This document shows, piece after piece, positions 1-11,276 of a stretch of 64,000 nt of DNA; the first letter of the stretch is position 1, and each line of letters begins with the position of its first letter. Both the position numbers and the translations under genes were made by a program. The notes beneath the pieces are model-generated. The model saw only the letters and a list, made by a program, of their open reading frames with translations, was not told where the DNA came from and made no database searches. The DNA is taken from positions 1-64,000 of the forward strand of contig JAHHGU010000005.1 of the NCBI GenBank assembly GCA_019359765.1. The letters are read 5' to 3'. Source of the stretch: Aphanothece sp. CMT-3BRIN-NPC111 (lineage in GTDB: Bacteria > Cyanobacteriota > Cyanobacteriia > Cyanobacteriales > JAHHGU01).

Positions 1-1597
1 CCAGGTCTGACATGCCAAAGCGCGTTACCATCTGCCGCGCTAAGCCAGTTACTTGTTGCAAGTCGTTACCTGCACCCGTCGTCACCTCAGCGTCTCCGAA
101 GATGACTTCCTCAGCCGCACGTCCGCCTAATGCCCCAGTGATGCGTGCCAACAACTGCCCTCTGGAGATTAAGCCTTGCTCTTCTGATGGGGTAAACCAA
201 GTCAACCCCTGCGCTTGTCCACGGGGAATGAGGGTGACTTTTTGCACGGGGTCGTGGTCTTTGAGTACAGTGCCGATGATCGCATGACCGACTTCATGGT
301 AGGCAATCAAACGCTTGCTCTTGCTGTCCACTAAGGGCGTGCCTTCCATCCCAGCAACGACACGGTCAACGGCATCGTTGATTTCCAACATGGTGATGGC
401 GTCTTTACGGCGTCTGGCGGTGAGGATTGCAGCTTCGTTGAGCAAGTTGGCTAAGTCCGCTCCAGTAAAACCTGGGGTACGACGAGCGATCTCTTCTAAG
501 GAAACTTCTGGGTTAAGTTTCTTATTACGGGCGTGGACGTCCAATATTGCAAGACGCCCTTTGATGTCTGGGGCATCAACAATGACTTGGCGATCGAAGC
601 GTCCGGGACGTAAAAGCGCTGAGTCTAAAACGTCGGGTCGGTTGGTGGCGGCAATGATAATAATGCCGGTGTTGCCTTCAAAGCCGTCCATTTCCGTGAG
701 CAGCTGGTTGAGGGTTTGTTCTCTTTCGTCGTTACCACCGCCGATGCCAGCACCGCGCTGTCGCCCGACTGCATCGATTTCGTCAATGAATATCAAGCAG
801 GGAGCGTTTTCTTTAGCTTTTTTGAACAAATCACGTACCCTGGAGGCTCCCACCCCGACAAACATTTCCACGAATTCAGAGCCGGAGATGCTGAAGAAGG
901 GGACACCTGCTTCTCCGGCGATCGCTTTGGCAAGTAAGGTCTTACCGGTGCCGGGGGGACCTACTAATAAGGCTCCTTTGGGAATTCTGGCTCCCACAGC
1001 TGTAAAGCGTTCGGGTTGTTTGAGAAAAGTGACAACTTCTTGAAGTTCTTCTTTGGCTTCTTCTATGCCTGCGACGTCGTCGAAGAGGATGCCAGTTTTG
1101 GCTTCCATCTGAAACCGGGCGCGCGATTTGCCGAAGTTCATCGCTTGACCAGGACCGCCCGGTATATTGCTAGAGCGACGGAATAGAAAAAACAGACCGG
1201 CAATCAATAGAATTGGAAAAATTAAATTGCCCACAAGCCCCCAGATAGCGCCCTCGTTGCGAACTGGATGGGAATCAAAACTAATGTTGGACTCTCTAAG
1301 CTTAGAAATTAGTTCTGGAGCGTTTATCGGCAGATCTACTCGCCACCGCTGTATTTGGTTGTCTAGTTGTGGATCTACAGCTTCCACAATCGCTGTCCGA
1401 CCACCCTCATAGAGGTCAACGCTGGTGACTCGCTTGGCATCTAGGTATTCCAAAAAGCGGCCATATGTCATGCGGGTGCTGGCGGTGTTCTTATTGATTT
1501 CACCAGCAGCCGGAGAAAATGCTCCTTGCCACAGGAAGAACCCAATGACTAGGGCTGGTAATGTCCACAGTAGTATTATTCTCCAAGAAAACTTCAT
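1..1597 (-). CDS. ftsH: ATP-dependent zinc metalloprotease FtsH (C-terminus outside window)
   Basis: This is a membrane-anchored AAA+ protease that extracts and degrades membrane proteins; in cyanobacteria FtsH complexes take part in turnover of damaged D1. The minus strand from an ATG at 1597 reads [20 protein letters not shown], a first membrane segment, followed by a lumenal/periplasmic part and a second segment (about residues 135-155). The AAA module shows Walker A GPPGTGKT, Walker [10 protein letters not shown], and the second region of homology with [10 protein letters not shown]. The zinc motif HEVGH follows. About 532 codons are present, and the last roughly 100 residues of a usual FtsH run off the left edge. 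The gene is transcribed away from petH. The family is certain; which FtsH paralogue it is cannot be told. Confidence 0.96.
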   Translation of the reverse strand, partial: MKFSWRIILLWTLPALVIGFFLWQGAFSPAAGEINKNTASTRMTYGRFLEYLDAKRVTSVDLYEGGRTAIVEAVDPQLDNQIQRWRVDLPINAPELISKLRESNISFDSHPVRNEGAIWGLVGNLIFPILLIAGLFFLFRRSSNIPGGPGQAMNFGKSRARFQMEAKTGILFDDVAGIEEAKEELQEVVTFLKQPERFTAVGARIPKGALLVGPPGTGKTLLAKAIAGEAGVPFFSISGSEFVEMFVGVGASRVRDLFKKAKENAPCLIFIDEIDAVGRQRGAGIGGGNDEREQTLNQLLTEMDGFEGNTGIIIIAATNRPDVLDSALLRPGRFDRQVIVDAPDIKGRLAILDVHARNKKLNPEVSLEEIARRTPGFTGADLANLLNEAAILTARRRKDAITMLEINDAVDRVVAGMEGTPLVDSKSKRLIAYHEVGHAIIGTVLKDHDPVQKVTLIPRGQAQGLTWFTPSEEQGLISRGQLLARITGALGGRAAEEVIFGDAEVTTGAGNDLQQVTGLARQMVTRFGMSDL

Positions 1598-1961
1598 AAG
1601 CTAGTTGCCTCTATTTACCGATTTTGTAAGCTGATTTAGTTCTGAGCAGCCGTGATGCAATTTGGGATTTTAGATTTTGGATTGTAAGTAGGCTTCACAA
1701 GTGTGAGGTGGACAATCGTATATAGCGTTAAAAAGCACGTTAAACACGAACTTAATTAAATTTAACTTAATTCTCAGGCTTGGGGCAACTCAGGCAGCTT
1801 GGGATTATCGATTACAGGGCTTAGGCACTGAATATAGCAATTAGCAGTTAGCAATTAGCTTTGAGCAGTTGAAGAGTGATGATAGCAGCACTTCTGGATG
1901 CATAGGGTTGAGGTTGATTGCCTTGCGCTCGGGCGACTGCTATACCTGAAACCTAAATACT

Positions 1962-1993
1962 AAAAAAGGGGGGTCTTGGCTTGCCCCCTTTTT
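1962..1993. terminator. Hairpin with A/T flanks (bidirectional terminator-like)
   Basis: An A-run and G-run (1962-1973) pair with a C-run and T-run (1984-1993) across a 10-base loop, giving a T-tract on either strand. No plus-strand gene precedes it, so it may be a repeat rather than a working terminator. Confidence 0.4.
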
Positions 1994-2089
1994 AACTCAG
2001 TTGGGGGATATCTTCCGCATCAGTTCTAGATTATTAGGCTGCTGAGCAGCGCCAACTCTAAATCGGCAATCCAAACAACCAAATAAAAG

Positions 2090-2134
2090 TGGCGCGTCCT
2101 CTCTCCAAGCTAGGCTCAGAATAGGGACGCGCCA
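2090..2134 (-). terminator. Terminator hairpin downstream of petH
   Basis: TGGCGCGTCC (2090-2099) and GGACGCGCCA (2125-2134) are perfect 10-base arms. Read on the minus strand the second arm is followed by CTTTTATTT, as expected for a factor-independent terminator of petH, which ends at 2220. Confidence 0.65.
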
Positions 2135-2219
2135 TTTGATTAACTATCTGGTGATGGTGAGACTTATGGCAATCAGAAAACCTAATGCAGGCTAGCAGAA
2201 AAACTCATGCCGACCTGTA

Positions 2220-4258
<2,039 letters not shown>

Positions 4259-5263
4259 ATGACCAGTAAGCTGGATCGCGTGGTTCTAATTGGGGTTGCC
4301 GGAGACTCAGGATGCGGAAAATCTACTTTTTTGCGCCGATTGACAGATTTGTTTGGGGAAAGTTTTGTGACGGTAATCTGTCTAGACGATTACCACAGTC
4401 TGGATAGGAAGCAGCGCAAAGAAACGGGGATTACGGCGCTTGACCCCAGGGCGAACAACTTTGACCTGATGTACGAGCAGATTAAAGCGCTTAAGAACGG
4501 TCAGACAATTAATAAGCCAATTTATAACCACGAAACCGGCGCGATTGACCCACCGGAGAAAGTTGAGCCTAACCACATTGTTGTGATTGAGGGGCTTCAC
4601 CCCTTGTATGATGAGCGGGTGCGATCGCTCCTCGACTTCAGTGTTTACCTGGATATCAGCGATGAAGTCAAGATTAATTGGAAAATCCAGCGGGACATGG
4701 CAGAACGCGGTCACCGCTACGAGGATGTCATCGCTGCGATCAACGCTCGGCGTCCGGATTTTACCGCCTACATCGAGCCGCAAAAAGAGTTTGCAGACGT
4801 TGTTATCCAGGTATTGCCCACAAAATTAATCCCAGATGACAAGGAAGGTAAAGTGCTGCGGGTGCGCCTGGTGCAGCGAGATGGAGTAGAAGGCTTTGAG
4901 CCTGTCTACTTGTTTGATGAAGGCTCAACGATTGATTGGATTCCCTGCGGTCGTAAGCTTACCTGTTCTTGGCCGGGTATCAGGATGTTCTACGGGCCAG
5001 ATAGCTATTACGGTCATGATGTCTCAGTACTAGAGGTAGATGGTCAGTTTGATAATCTTGATGAGGTTATCTATATTGAAGGGCACCTCAGCAATACTTC
5101 TACGAAGTACTACGGGGAATTGACTCATCTATTGCTTCAGCACCGGGAGTATCCTGGTTCCACCAATGGTACTGGGCTGTTCCAAGTACTCGTTGGTCTG
5201 AAGATGCGGGCGACATATGAGCGTTTGACGTCTCAGCCTGTTAAGGAGACAGCAAAGGTCTAG
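4259..5263 (+). CDS. prk: Phosphoribulokinase
   Basis: It phosphorylates ribulose 5-phosphate to ribulose 1,5-bisphosphate with ATP, the Calvin-cycle step that supplies RuBisCO. The P-loop GVAGDSGCGKST covers residues 12-23. Cys19 and Cys41 match the redox-regulated pair of oxygenic phototrophs, and Cys230 and Cys236 match the C-terminal pair that helps assemble the GAPDH-CP12-PRK complex, so dark inactivation by disulfide formation is expected. The length of 334 aa is typical. The ATG follows AGAGGGAAGCT. The gene is divergent from petH, a neighbour it often has in cyanobacteria. Confidence 0.98.
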   Translation: MTSKLDRVVLIGVAGDSGCGKSTFLRRLTDLFGESFVTVICLDDYHSLDRKQRKETGITALDPRANNFDLMYEQIKALKNGQTINKPIYNHETGAIDPPEKVEPNHIVVIEGLHPLYDERVRSLLDFSVYLDISDEVKINWKIQRDMAERGHRYEDVIAAINARRPDFTAYIEPQKEFADVVIQVLPTKLIPDDKEGKVLRVRLVQRDGVEGFEPVYLFDEGSTIDWIPCGRKLTCSWPGIRMFYGPDSYYGHDVSVLEVDGQFDNLDEVIYIEGHLSNTSTKYYGELTHLLLQHREYPGSTNGTGLFQVLVGLKMRATYERLTSQPVKETAKV

Positions 5264-5291
5264 AAGGTTATAGCTCAAACCAAGTGTCAAT

Positions 5292-5326
5292 AACGCGGGA
5301 TGCTGGCATCGGCGCTCGCGTTTTTT
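5292..5326 (+). terminator. Terminator hairpin after prk
   Basis: AACGCG (5292-5297) pairs with CGCGTT (5317-5322), with an inner GATGC/GCATC stem, followed by a run of six T. Confidence 0.6.
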
Positions 5327-5488
5327 AGCAATTAGCAATTAGCTAATAGCCGTTATAGCAACTGGAGCGTGCATGGGGGTGAGTCGATTATTACTCTTCC
5401 CGACAAGGCAACGGCTATATTTTGTCATATAAGTTTTAATGGTGTATAAATCTGGAAAGAAGCCAGAATAATTGCCTTGGGTTAAACA

Positions 5489-5809
5489 ATGAGAGTATGG
5501 ATTACTAGCTTTTTGGTGTTGTTTGGGATGGCAGAACTCTACCAGTGGATGAAAGACTTCACTTTGCCATTTCCGATGTATATATTGGGGGGGACGTTTT
5601 TAGCGATCGCTTCTAACTACGACCGACGCGCTGGCTTTCCCTTTGGGGGATTGGGTTCGCAACTTCAAATCCGCGATCACCCTCAGCCACCAGTCGCGAT
5701 CGATCCACCAGGCAATTCCCCGATCGCACACTCCCCATCTACTCCACTACCTCAGCCGTCTCAAGCAATCTCCTTTACTATTCCTCGCCCAAACGAGCGA
5801 TCTCAGTAG
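5489..5809 (+). CDS. Small membrane-anchored protein of unknown function
   Basis: The first 45 residues include a hydrophobic start (MRVWITSFLVLFGMAELYQW) and a second hydrophobic stretch ending near NYDRRAG, which look like conserved folded or membrane sequence. The remaining 60 residues are Pro/Ser/Gln-rich and low complexity, and the DNA there holds several HIP1-like GCGATC motifs, so the tail may be recent drift. 106 aa. It stands alone between prk and a convergent minus-strand gene. I do not recognise a function. Confidence 0.65.
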   Translation: MRVWITSFLVLFGMAELYQWMKDFTLPFPMYILGGTFLAIASNYDRRAGFPFGGLGSQLQIRDHPQPPVAIDPPGNSPIAHSPSTPLPQPSQAISFTIPRPNERSQ

Positions 5810-6065
5810 CTCTACCAAAACCAGCATTTTCGCGCCGACTAGGGCACCCACAATGTCGCCGACTATTACTGAGCTTCGCTGAGTGGGGGCAATGGTATCT
5901 TTTTGAAAAAAGCAGAACTAGGCGAAAGGCGATCGCATAAGCCAATGACTCAAATAAAAGATGCGGGTGAATCCGCACTGACCCCAGCCAAAAATAAACT
6001 GGAAAACTCATAATTCATATTTCTGGACATCTGGGGCGCGGTGGTTTTGTTTTTGTTTCGCGGTT

Positions 6066-6632
6066 CTACCGTCCCATATTGCGCTTCAGCTTCTCCAACT
6101 CATCATCCATTTCCCAGCGCTTAAATTTATCCTCTAAGGGATCTGCCCCACTAGAAGTGGTATAACTGCGATTTTGATTCCAACCAGATGTTTCCGAGCT
6201 AGCTTTAGGTTGAGGGCTAGAATTGGTTGCCTGAGCCTGGGCAGCTTTTGCTCGTACCTCCTGCCGACGAATTTGGATCTTGCCCTGTAGCTCTTTAGCT
6301 TGCCCAATCCGCTCTTTCAGCCCCTGCATCTTGCCCCAGAGTTGATTTCCTTGACGTAGCAGGTTAGCTTCTCGCTCTTGGGCTGCCTGGGCTAAATCGA
6401 GCCGGCCAGAAGCTTTTGCCTTTTCTATACGGCTGTGCCAGCGCTGGATTTCTTGAGCCGTAGAGAGAATTTCGTCCTGCGATCGCTTTTCTTGCGCTTG
6501 TAAGTCTACTATCAGCCGCAGCGTGTCTTCTTCTTGCTGCCGCAGCTGTTCCTCTAGCGCCTGTAACTCCAAATGGGGATTGTTACGTAAAAATTCGTCT
6601 AAGCGGCTTTCCAGAAAGTCGAACAGACCCAC
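6066..6632 (-). CDS. TIGR04376-like coiled-coil protein
   Basis: The protein is an almost continuous charged coiled coil (residues 5-145: DEFLRNNPHLELQALEEQLR and onward), then a Ser/Gln-rich linker and a short conserved C-terminal helix (DPLEDKFKRWEMDDELEKLK). It resembles a cyanobacteria-specific family sometimes compared with PspA/IM30; its function is unknown. The start is taken as GTG at 6632, giving VGLFDFLESR, because GAGGAG lies about 6 bases upstream. A TTG at 6647 overlaps that Shine-Dalgarno sequence and is unlikely. About 188 aa. Confidence 0.8.
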   Translation of the reverse strand: MGLFDFLESRLDEFLRNNPHLELQALEEQLRQQEEDTLRLIVDLQAQEKRSQDEILSTAQEIQRWHSRIEKAKASGRLDLAQAAQEREANLLRQGNQLWGKMQGLKERIGQAKELQGKIQIRRQEVRAKAAQAQATNSSPQPKASSETSGWNQNRSYTTSSGADPLEDKFKRWEMDDELEKLKRNMGR

Positions 6633-6727
6633 GACAGGACTCCTCAATTTAGGTGATGGCTAAGGTTGGGGGATTGCTACCCCATTATTATCGTACTTGC
6701 GATCTTTCGACGACATTGGTCTTTTGC

Positions 6728-7324
6728 TTAATCTAGCTCTCGGCGTCCTTCTAATGCTCGCGCCAGCGTCACTTCATCTGCATATTCTAAATCCCCACCC
6801 ATCGGTAAACCAAAAGCAATCCGCGTCACGCGCGTAAACGGCTTGAGCAGGTGACCCACATACAACGTGGTTGTTTCTCCTTCCACACTGGGACTAATTG
6901 CTACAATCACCTCTTTCATATCCTGCTGACTGACTCGCCGCACCAACTGCTGGATGTGCAGCTGATCTGGACCAATTCCATCCATCGGAGAGATTACGCC
7001 TCCTAAGACGTGATATTTGCCGCTATACTCTCGCGTTTTTTCTAAAGCAATTACATCCCGCGAGTCAGCAACTACACAAATAGTGCTGTTATCACGATTC
7101 TGGTTGCGGCAAATCTCGCAAACTGGTTCAGCTGAGAGGTGAAAGCAGACAGAGCAAAAACCGACTTGCTTTTTCGCCTCAACTAAGGCTTGAGCCAGAG
7201 CTTGTACCTCTGTCTCTGGTCGCTTCAGGATATGCAGTGCCAATCTTTGGGCAGTCTTGGGACCGACTCCGGGTAAGCGTTGCAGTTGCTCGATGAGACG
7301 AGCTAAGGGGCGTGTGTAAACCGT
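6728..7324 (-). CDS. recR: Recombination mediator RecR, apparent non-AUG start
   Basis: RecR works with RecF/RecO to load RecA on gapped DNA. The zinc finger reads [16 protein letters not shown], and the Toprim domain has [12 protein letters not shown] and the GGVISPMDG region. The N-terminal helix-hairpin-helix ([20 protein letters not shown]) is in frame upstream of the first conventional start (a TTG at 7243), so translation must begin earlier. Between the upstream in-frame TAA and VYTRPLARL there is no ATG, GTG or TTG. An ACG at 7324 sits where homologues have their initiator, 7 bases after GGAG, and gives 198 aa, the normal length. A one-base sequence error is the alternative. Confidence 0.88.
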   Translation of the reverse strand, partial: TVYTRPLARLIEQLQRLPGVGPKTAQRLALHILKRPETEVQALAQALVEAKKQVGFCSVCFHLSAEPVCEICRNQNRDNSTICVVADSRDVIALEKTREYSGKYHVLGGVISPMDGIGPDQLHIQQLVRRVSQQDMKEVIVAISPSVEGETTTLYVGHLLKPFTRVTRIAFGLPMGGDLEYADEVTLARALEGRRELD

Positions 7325-7368
7325 TGTCTTTCTCCAACTCTGTATGCTTCTATCATCATGACATTAGC

Positions 7369-7409
7369 AAAAAAAAACGCCCCTCCTAACGGAAGAGCGT
7401 TTTTTGTTG
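7369..7409 (-). terminator. psbA terminator
   Basis: A-run plus ACGC pairs with GCGT plus T-run around the loop between 7381 and 7396. It ends the psbA transcript before recR on the minus strand and could work in both directions. Confidence 0.65.
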
Positions 7410-7444
7410 TAAAAACAGGCAATTTGCCGTCTTTACAAGATTAA

Positions 7445-8527
7445 TTAGCCGTTGATGGCTGGAGCAGTCAGAGCAACTGGAGTTGCTTCACCAGCAGCCA
7501 AGTCAAGCGGGAAGTTGTGAGCGTTGCGCTCGTGCATAACTTCCATACCTAGGTTGGCGCGGTTGATGATGTCTGCCCATGTGTTGACCACGCGACCTTG
7601 TGAGTCGATGATCGACTGGTTGAAGTTGAAGCCGTTGAGGTTAAACGCCATGGTGCTAACACCTAAGGCAGTGAACCAAATGCCGATTACTGGCCATGCA
7701 GCTAGGAAGAAGTGCAAGGAACGGCTGTTGTTGAAGGAAGCGTATTGGAAGATCAACCGACCAAAGTAACCGTGAGCGGCAACGATGTTGTAAGTTTCTT
7801 CTTCTTGACCGAACTTATAACCGTAGTTCTGAGATTCGCTTTCAGTGGTTTCACGAACCAAGCTGGAGGTTACCAGTGAACCGTGCATCGCGCTGAATAG
7901 AGAACCACCGAACACACCAGCTACACCCAACATGTGGAAGGGGTGCATCAGGATGTTGTGTTCAGCTTGGAACACGATCATGAAGTTGAAGGTACCCGAA
8001 ATGCCCAGAGGCATACCATCGGAGAAGCTGCCTTGGCCGAGGGGGTAGATCAGGAAAACTGCGGTGGCGGCGGATACAGGAGCTGAGTAAGCTACGCAGA
8101 TCCAAGGACGCATGCCGAGGCGGTAGCTCAGTTCCCACTGCCGTCCCATGTAGCAGAAGATGCCGATCAGGAAGTGGAATACGACAAGCTGGTAAGGACC
8201 ACCGTTGTAGAGCCACTCATCCAAGCTGGCTGCTTCCCAAATAGGGTAGAAGTGCAGACCGATGGCGTTGGAGGAGGGGACAACTGCACCGGAGATAATG
8301 TTGTTTCCGTACAGCAAGGAACCAGCAACTGGTTCGCGGATGCCATCAATGTCCACTGGAGGAGCGGCAATGAAGGCGATGATGAAGCAGGTTGTGGCGG
8401 TTAAGAGGGTTGGGATCATCAGTACGCCGAACCAGCCTACATACAGGCGGTTGTCGATACTTGTTACCCACTCACAGAACCGCTCCCAAACGTTGGCGCT
8501 TTCGCGACGTTGTAAGGTTGTAGTCAT
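7445..8527 (-). CDS. psbA: Photosystem II reaction-centre protein D1
   Basis: D1 binds P680, pheophytin, QB and the Mn4CaO5 cluster in the thylakoid membrane. Counting from the start, all landmark residues are present: Tyr161, Asp170, Glu189, His190, His198, His215, Ser264, His272, His332, Glu333, His337, Asp342 and Ala344. A 16-residue C-terminal extension (345-360) is to be cleaved by CtpA. Residue 130 is Gln, the form associated with the standard/low-light D1:1 type rather than the Glu130 high-light form; that link is from other cyanobacteria. 360 aa. It has its own promoter and terminator, so it is monocistronic. Confidence 0.99.
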   Translation of the reverse strand: MTTTLQRRESANVWERFCEWVTSIDNRLYVGWFGVLMIPTLLTATTCFIIAFIAAPPVDIDGIREPVAGSLLYGNNIISGAVVPSSNAIGLHFYPIWEAASLDEWLYNGGPYQLVVFHFLIGIFCYMGRQWELSYRLGMRPWICVAYSAPVSAATAVFLIYPLGQGSFSDGMPLGISGTFNFMIVFQAEHNILMHPFHMLGVAGVFGGSLFSAMHGSLVTSSLVRETTESESQNYGYKFGQEEETYNIVAAHGYFGRLIFQYASFNNSRSLHFFLAAWPVIGIWFTALGVSTMAFNLNGFNFNQSIIDSQGRVVNTWADIINRANLGMEVMHERNAHNFPLDLAAGEATPVALTAPAING

Positions 8528-8562
8528 TTTATGAATGATTGCGATTTAATTTTCAAGGTTCT

Positions 8563-8582
8563 CGGTAGCGCTTTCTCTACCG
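8563..8582 (-). promoter_or_regulatory. Hairpin at the 5' end of the psbA leader
   Basis: CGGTAG (8563-8568) and CTACCG (8577-8582) form a 6-base stem at the very start of the predicted transcript, followed by an A/U-rich leader to the ATG. Such leaders affect psbA mRNA stability in other cyanobacteria; the role here is inferred. Confidence 0.45.
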
Positions 8583-8590
8583 TAATTACT

Positions 8591-8619
8591 ACATTAAACC
8601 CTTTATTTAGTTTTGTAAA
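8591..8619 (-). promoter_or_regulatory. psbA promoter
   Basis: On the minus strand TTTACA (8614-8619) and TAATGT (8591-8596) are separated by exactly 17 bases, a good sigma-70-type match. The predicted start of transcription falls near 8584. Confidence 0.6.
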
Positions 8620-8644
8620 GGGTTTGTGAGAAATTTTTTTTTGT

Positions 8645-8995
8645 TTAGCCGGGGGGCCATTTCATCTGGCGTCCGCCGAGGATATGTAAATGCAGGTGGT
8701 CAACGGTTTGACCGCCATCTGAGCCATTGTTAATGACCACGCGATAGCCATTGCTAAGCCCCGCCTGCTGGGCAACGCGCTTAACAGTTAAGAGGAGGTG
8801 CCCCATGAGGGCGTGGTCTTGCGACTCCGCATTACTAAGCTTGGCAATAGGCTGTTTGGGAATAACGAGGATGTGAACCGGGGCTTGGGGGTGAATGTCT
8901 TTGAAGGCGATCGCTAAATCGTCCTCATAAACAATGTCTGCGGGAATTTCGCGGCGGATAATCTTGCTGAACAGAGTCTCTTTCGTCTCACTCAT
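8645..8995 (-). CDS. HIT (histidine triad) family nucleotide hydrolase
   Basis: Hint-type proteins hydrolyse nucleoside phosphoramidates and AMP-linked compounds. The complete triad VDHLHLHILGG lies near the C-terminus, and the N-terminal part (FSKIIRREIPADIVYEDD) is typical. I chose the ATG at 8995 (MSETKETLF), where family members begin; an ATG at 9025 adds ten residues. About 116 aa. The psbA promoter lies just downstream, so the two are probably not co-transcribed. Confidence 0.9.
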   Translation of the reverse strand: MSETKETLFSKIIRREIPADIVYEDDLAIAFKDIHPQAPVHILVIPKQPIAKLSNAESQDHALMGHLLLTVKRVAQQAGLSNGYRVVINNGSDGGQTVDHLHLHILGGRQMKWPPG

Positions 8996-9167
8996 GCTGG
9001 TTGGAGTTAATTCTGCTAGCTGCATTTTACCCAGATAGAGAGTATTGACCTTCGATAGGGCACACTGTGCGATACGTTCCTAAGTCCTCCGGACAGGCTA
9101 CGCCAACGGAACAGGCTAAAAGCGATCGCAAGCACTATACTGGCTAGCAAGTTAGCGAGAGATTGCA

Positions 9168-10697
9168 ATGCTTGCCAGGGTGTGGAGTACATCAATTGTT
9201 GGCATTGACGCTGTGAAGGTGGGCGTCGAAGTGGATGTATCGGCAGGACTGCCGGGAATTGTCCTGGTAGGGCTTCCTGATACAGCGGTTCAGGAATCAC
9301 GGGAAAGGGTAAAGGCGGCGCTAAAAAATTCTGGCTATGCCTTCCCGATGCGTAAGATTGTGATTAACTTAACCCCAGCGGACTTGCGGAAGGAAGGCCC
9401 AAGTTTTGATTTACCTATCAGTGTGGGTATTTTGGCTGCATCTGGGCAGGTGAGCGCTCAGTTATTGGGAGATTATCTATTCTTAGGGGAACTCTCGCTG
9501 GATGGGGGGCTTCGCGCGGTTGCTGGCGTGCTACCTATCGCTGCTGCTGCCCAAAGGTTGGGCATATCTGGTTTAGTTGTCCCAGGTGACAATGCGCGGG
9601 AAGCTGCGGTGGTGGAAGGATTAGAGGTTTACGGTTTTAAACATCTGTCGGAAGTAGCAGATTTCCTGAATGTTCCAGAGCGTTATCTGCCCGTGCAAGT
9701 GGATGGGATGAAGGAATTGGGGCGATCGCATTTCACTGGGCCCGACTTAAAAGACGTCAAAGGTCAAGCCCACGCCCGTCGTGCTTTAGAAATTGCTGCT
9801 GCTGGGGGGCATAATTTAATCTTCGTGGGCCCTCCCGGCAGCGGAAAAACTATGTTAGCTAGACGCTTACCGGGGATACTCCCGCCATTGACCTTTGAAG
9901 AAGCTTTGGAAGTTACTCAAATTCACTCAGTGGCGGGATTACTTAAAGATAGAGGATCGCTGGTGAGCGATCGCCCTTTCCGCAGTCCCCACCACTCGGC
10001 TTCTGGTCCTTCTCTCGTCGGCGGTGGCAGCTTTCCGCGACCAGGGGAAATCTCTCTGGCGCACCGAGGCGTGCTGTTTATGGATGAACTCACGGAATTT
10101 AAGCGGGATGTCCTGGAATTCCTACGTCAGCCTTTAGAAGATGGTTATGTAACAATTTCTCGAACTCGGCAATCAGTGATGTTCCCATCTCAATTTACTT
10201 TAGTGGCGAGTACTAATCCTTGCCCCTGTGGTTATTTTGGGGATTCCCTACAACAATGTACTTGTTCTCCCCGGCAACGAGAGCAATATTGGGCGAAGCT
10301 TTCTGGTCCGTTGATGGATCGTATAGATCTGCAAGTTGCCGTCAATCGCCTCAAGCCCGAAGAGATTACACAACAGCCATTGGGGGAAGAGTCAACACCA
10401 GTGCGGGAACGGGTACAAGTAGCACGCGATCGCGCCCGGACTCGGTTTAAAGCAGAACCGAGTTTGGGTTCTAATGCCCAGATGCAAAGTACTCACCTGC
10501 GGCAATGGTGCCAGTTGGATGATGCCAGCCGCAATTTATTAGAAGGGGCGATTCGGAAATTAGGGCTTTCGGCAAGGGCGAGCGATCGCGTCCTTAAAGT
10601 AGCGCGTACTATTGCCGATCTAGCTGGAGATGAAAACCTAAAAACCAATCACGTTGCTGAAGCAATTCAGTATCGCACCATCGATAGAATGCAGTAA
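9168..10697 (+). CDS. YifB/ComM-family Mg-chelatase-like AAA+ ATPase
   Basis: The N-terminal ChlI-type domain (MLARVWSTSIVGIDAVKVGV) is followed by an AAA+ module with Walker A GPPGSGKT, Walker B VLFMDELTEF and a C-terminal Mg-chelatase lid domain, 509 aa in total. The family includes ComM, a helicase that aids branch migration of incoming DNA during natural transformation; whether this copy does so is inferred. A Cys-rich stretch (NPCPCGYFGDSLQQCTCSPR) is a usual feature. It stands alone on the plus strand. Confidence 0.93.
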   Translation: MLARVWSTSIVGIDAVKVGVEVDVSAGLPGIVLVGLPDTAVQESRERVKAALKNSGYAFPMRKIVINLTPADLRKEGPSFDLPISVGILAASGQVSAQLLGDYLFLGELSLDGGLRAVAGVLPIAAAAQRLGISGLVVPGDNAREAAVVEGLEVYGFKHLSEVADFLNVPERYLPVQVDGMKELGRSHFTGPDLKDVKGQAHARRALEIAAAGGHNLIFVGPPGSGKTMLARRLPGILPPLTFEEALEVTQIHSVAGLLKDRGSLVSDRPFRSPHHSASGPSLVGGGSFPRPGEISLAHRGVLFMDELTEFKRDVLEFLRQPLEDGYVTISRTRQSVMFPSQFTLVASTNPCPCGYFGDSLQQCTCSPRQREQYWAKLSGPLMDRIDLQVAVNRLKPEEITQQPLGEESTPVRERVQVARDRARTRFKAEPSLGSNAQMQSTHLRQWCQLDDASRNLLEGAIRKLGLSARASDRVLKVARTIADLAGDENLKTNHVAEAIQYRTIDRMQ

Positions 10698-10815
10698 TAG
10701 CTTTCCATAATTAATAGCTTATAATCACGGGACAAAACTTTCTGGCGATGTCTCTATCCTCTGACTTTCTCTCGTTAAAAGCAATATCAAGCTAGAGGTA
10801 AGCAATCGGACTATC

Positions 10816-11043
10816 ATGGTTGGCACAGAAGATACAAACCATACAACTCAATTAGCCCTATCTTATTACCACAGCGGCTATACACTTTATAAGCAAAAAG
10901 CATTTAAGATTGCAGCCCATTGTTTTGAGAAAGCACTAGACTTAAGTTCTTTATTAGAATTAAACTTAGGAGCAGATATTTATTATCGTTTAATAATGAC
11001 ACTTTTGCGATCTGATAGATTGATCCCAAAACACAACAGGTAG
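10816..11043 (+). CDS. Short TPR-like protein, probably a truncated gene
   Basis: Residues 10-65 look like a tetratricopeptide helix pair (ALSYYHSGYTLYKQKAFKIA). The frame runs into foreign sequence at about 11015, where a Uma2 remnant begins in another frame, so the protein is probably the N-terminal stub of a longer TPR protein. 75 aa. It may be expressed or may be a relic. Confidence 0.4.
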   Translation: MVGTEDTNHTTQLALSYYHSGYTLYKQKAFKIAAHCFEKALDLSSLLELNLGADIYYRLIMTLLRSDRLIPKHNR

Positions 11044-11159
11044 AACTTTACCGTCCAGGGAAAGGAGTAGAAATACTACAAAACCCCGAAACTTTGTCTG
11101 GAGAAGATGTATTGCCAGGTTTTATACTGGATTTGAAACCAATTTTTCGTAGTATCTAA
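11019..11159 (+). pseudogene. C-terminal remnant of a Uma2-family (DUF820) protein
   Basis: Read from 11019 the frame gives IDPKTQQVELYRPGKGVEIL and ends with LPGFILDLKPIF and a stop at 11157. This is the usual end of Uma2-family putative nucleases (compare the full gene at 29535). The catalytic core is missing. The junction with the TPR fragment marks a rearrangement scar. Confidence 0.65.
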
Positions 11160-11276
11160 AAGTAGTAAATGTTTGTGATTATTACAAAAAAATAAGTGTC
11201 TTCAGTATTTAGTATACTAAACTAATAATGATGAGAAATTATATTCTGTCTATCTCAAATATGGAAAGATAAGAGG

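Larger units (their letters stand above)
1598..2219. other. Intergenic region between ftsH and petH
   Basis: No gene is seen. The 5' leader of ftsH lies at the left. Around 1838-1860 there is a short AGCAATTAGC-type repeat, which recurs after prk near 5327. A terminator-like hairpin sits at 1962-1993 and a longer one at 2090-2134 downstream of petH. Confidence 0.6.

Noticed and set aside
4382..4783. 133-codon minus-strand frame inside prk
   Set aside because: It is an antisense shadow of phosphoribulokinase codons.
5778..6011. 77-codon minus-strand frame
   Set aside because: It overlaps the tail of the 5489 gene and HIP1-rich sequence, with no family resemblance.
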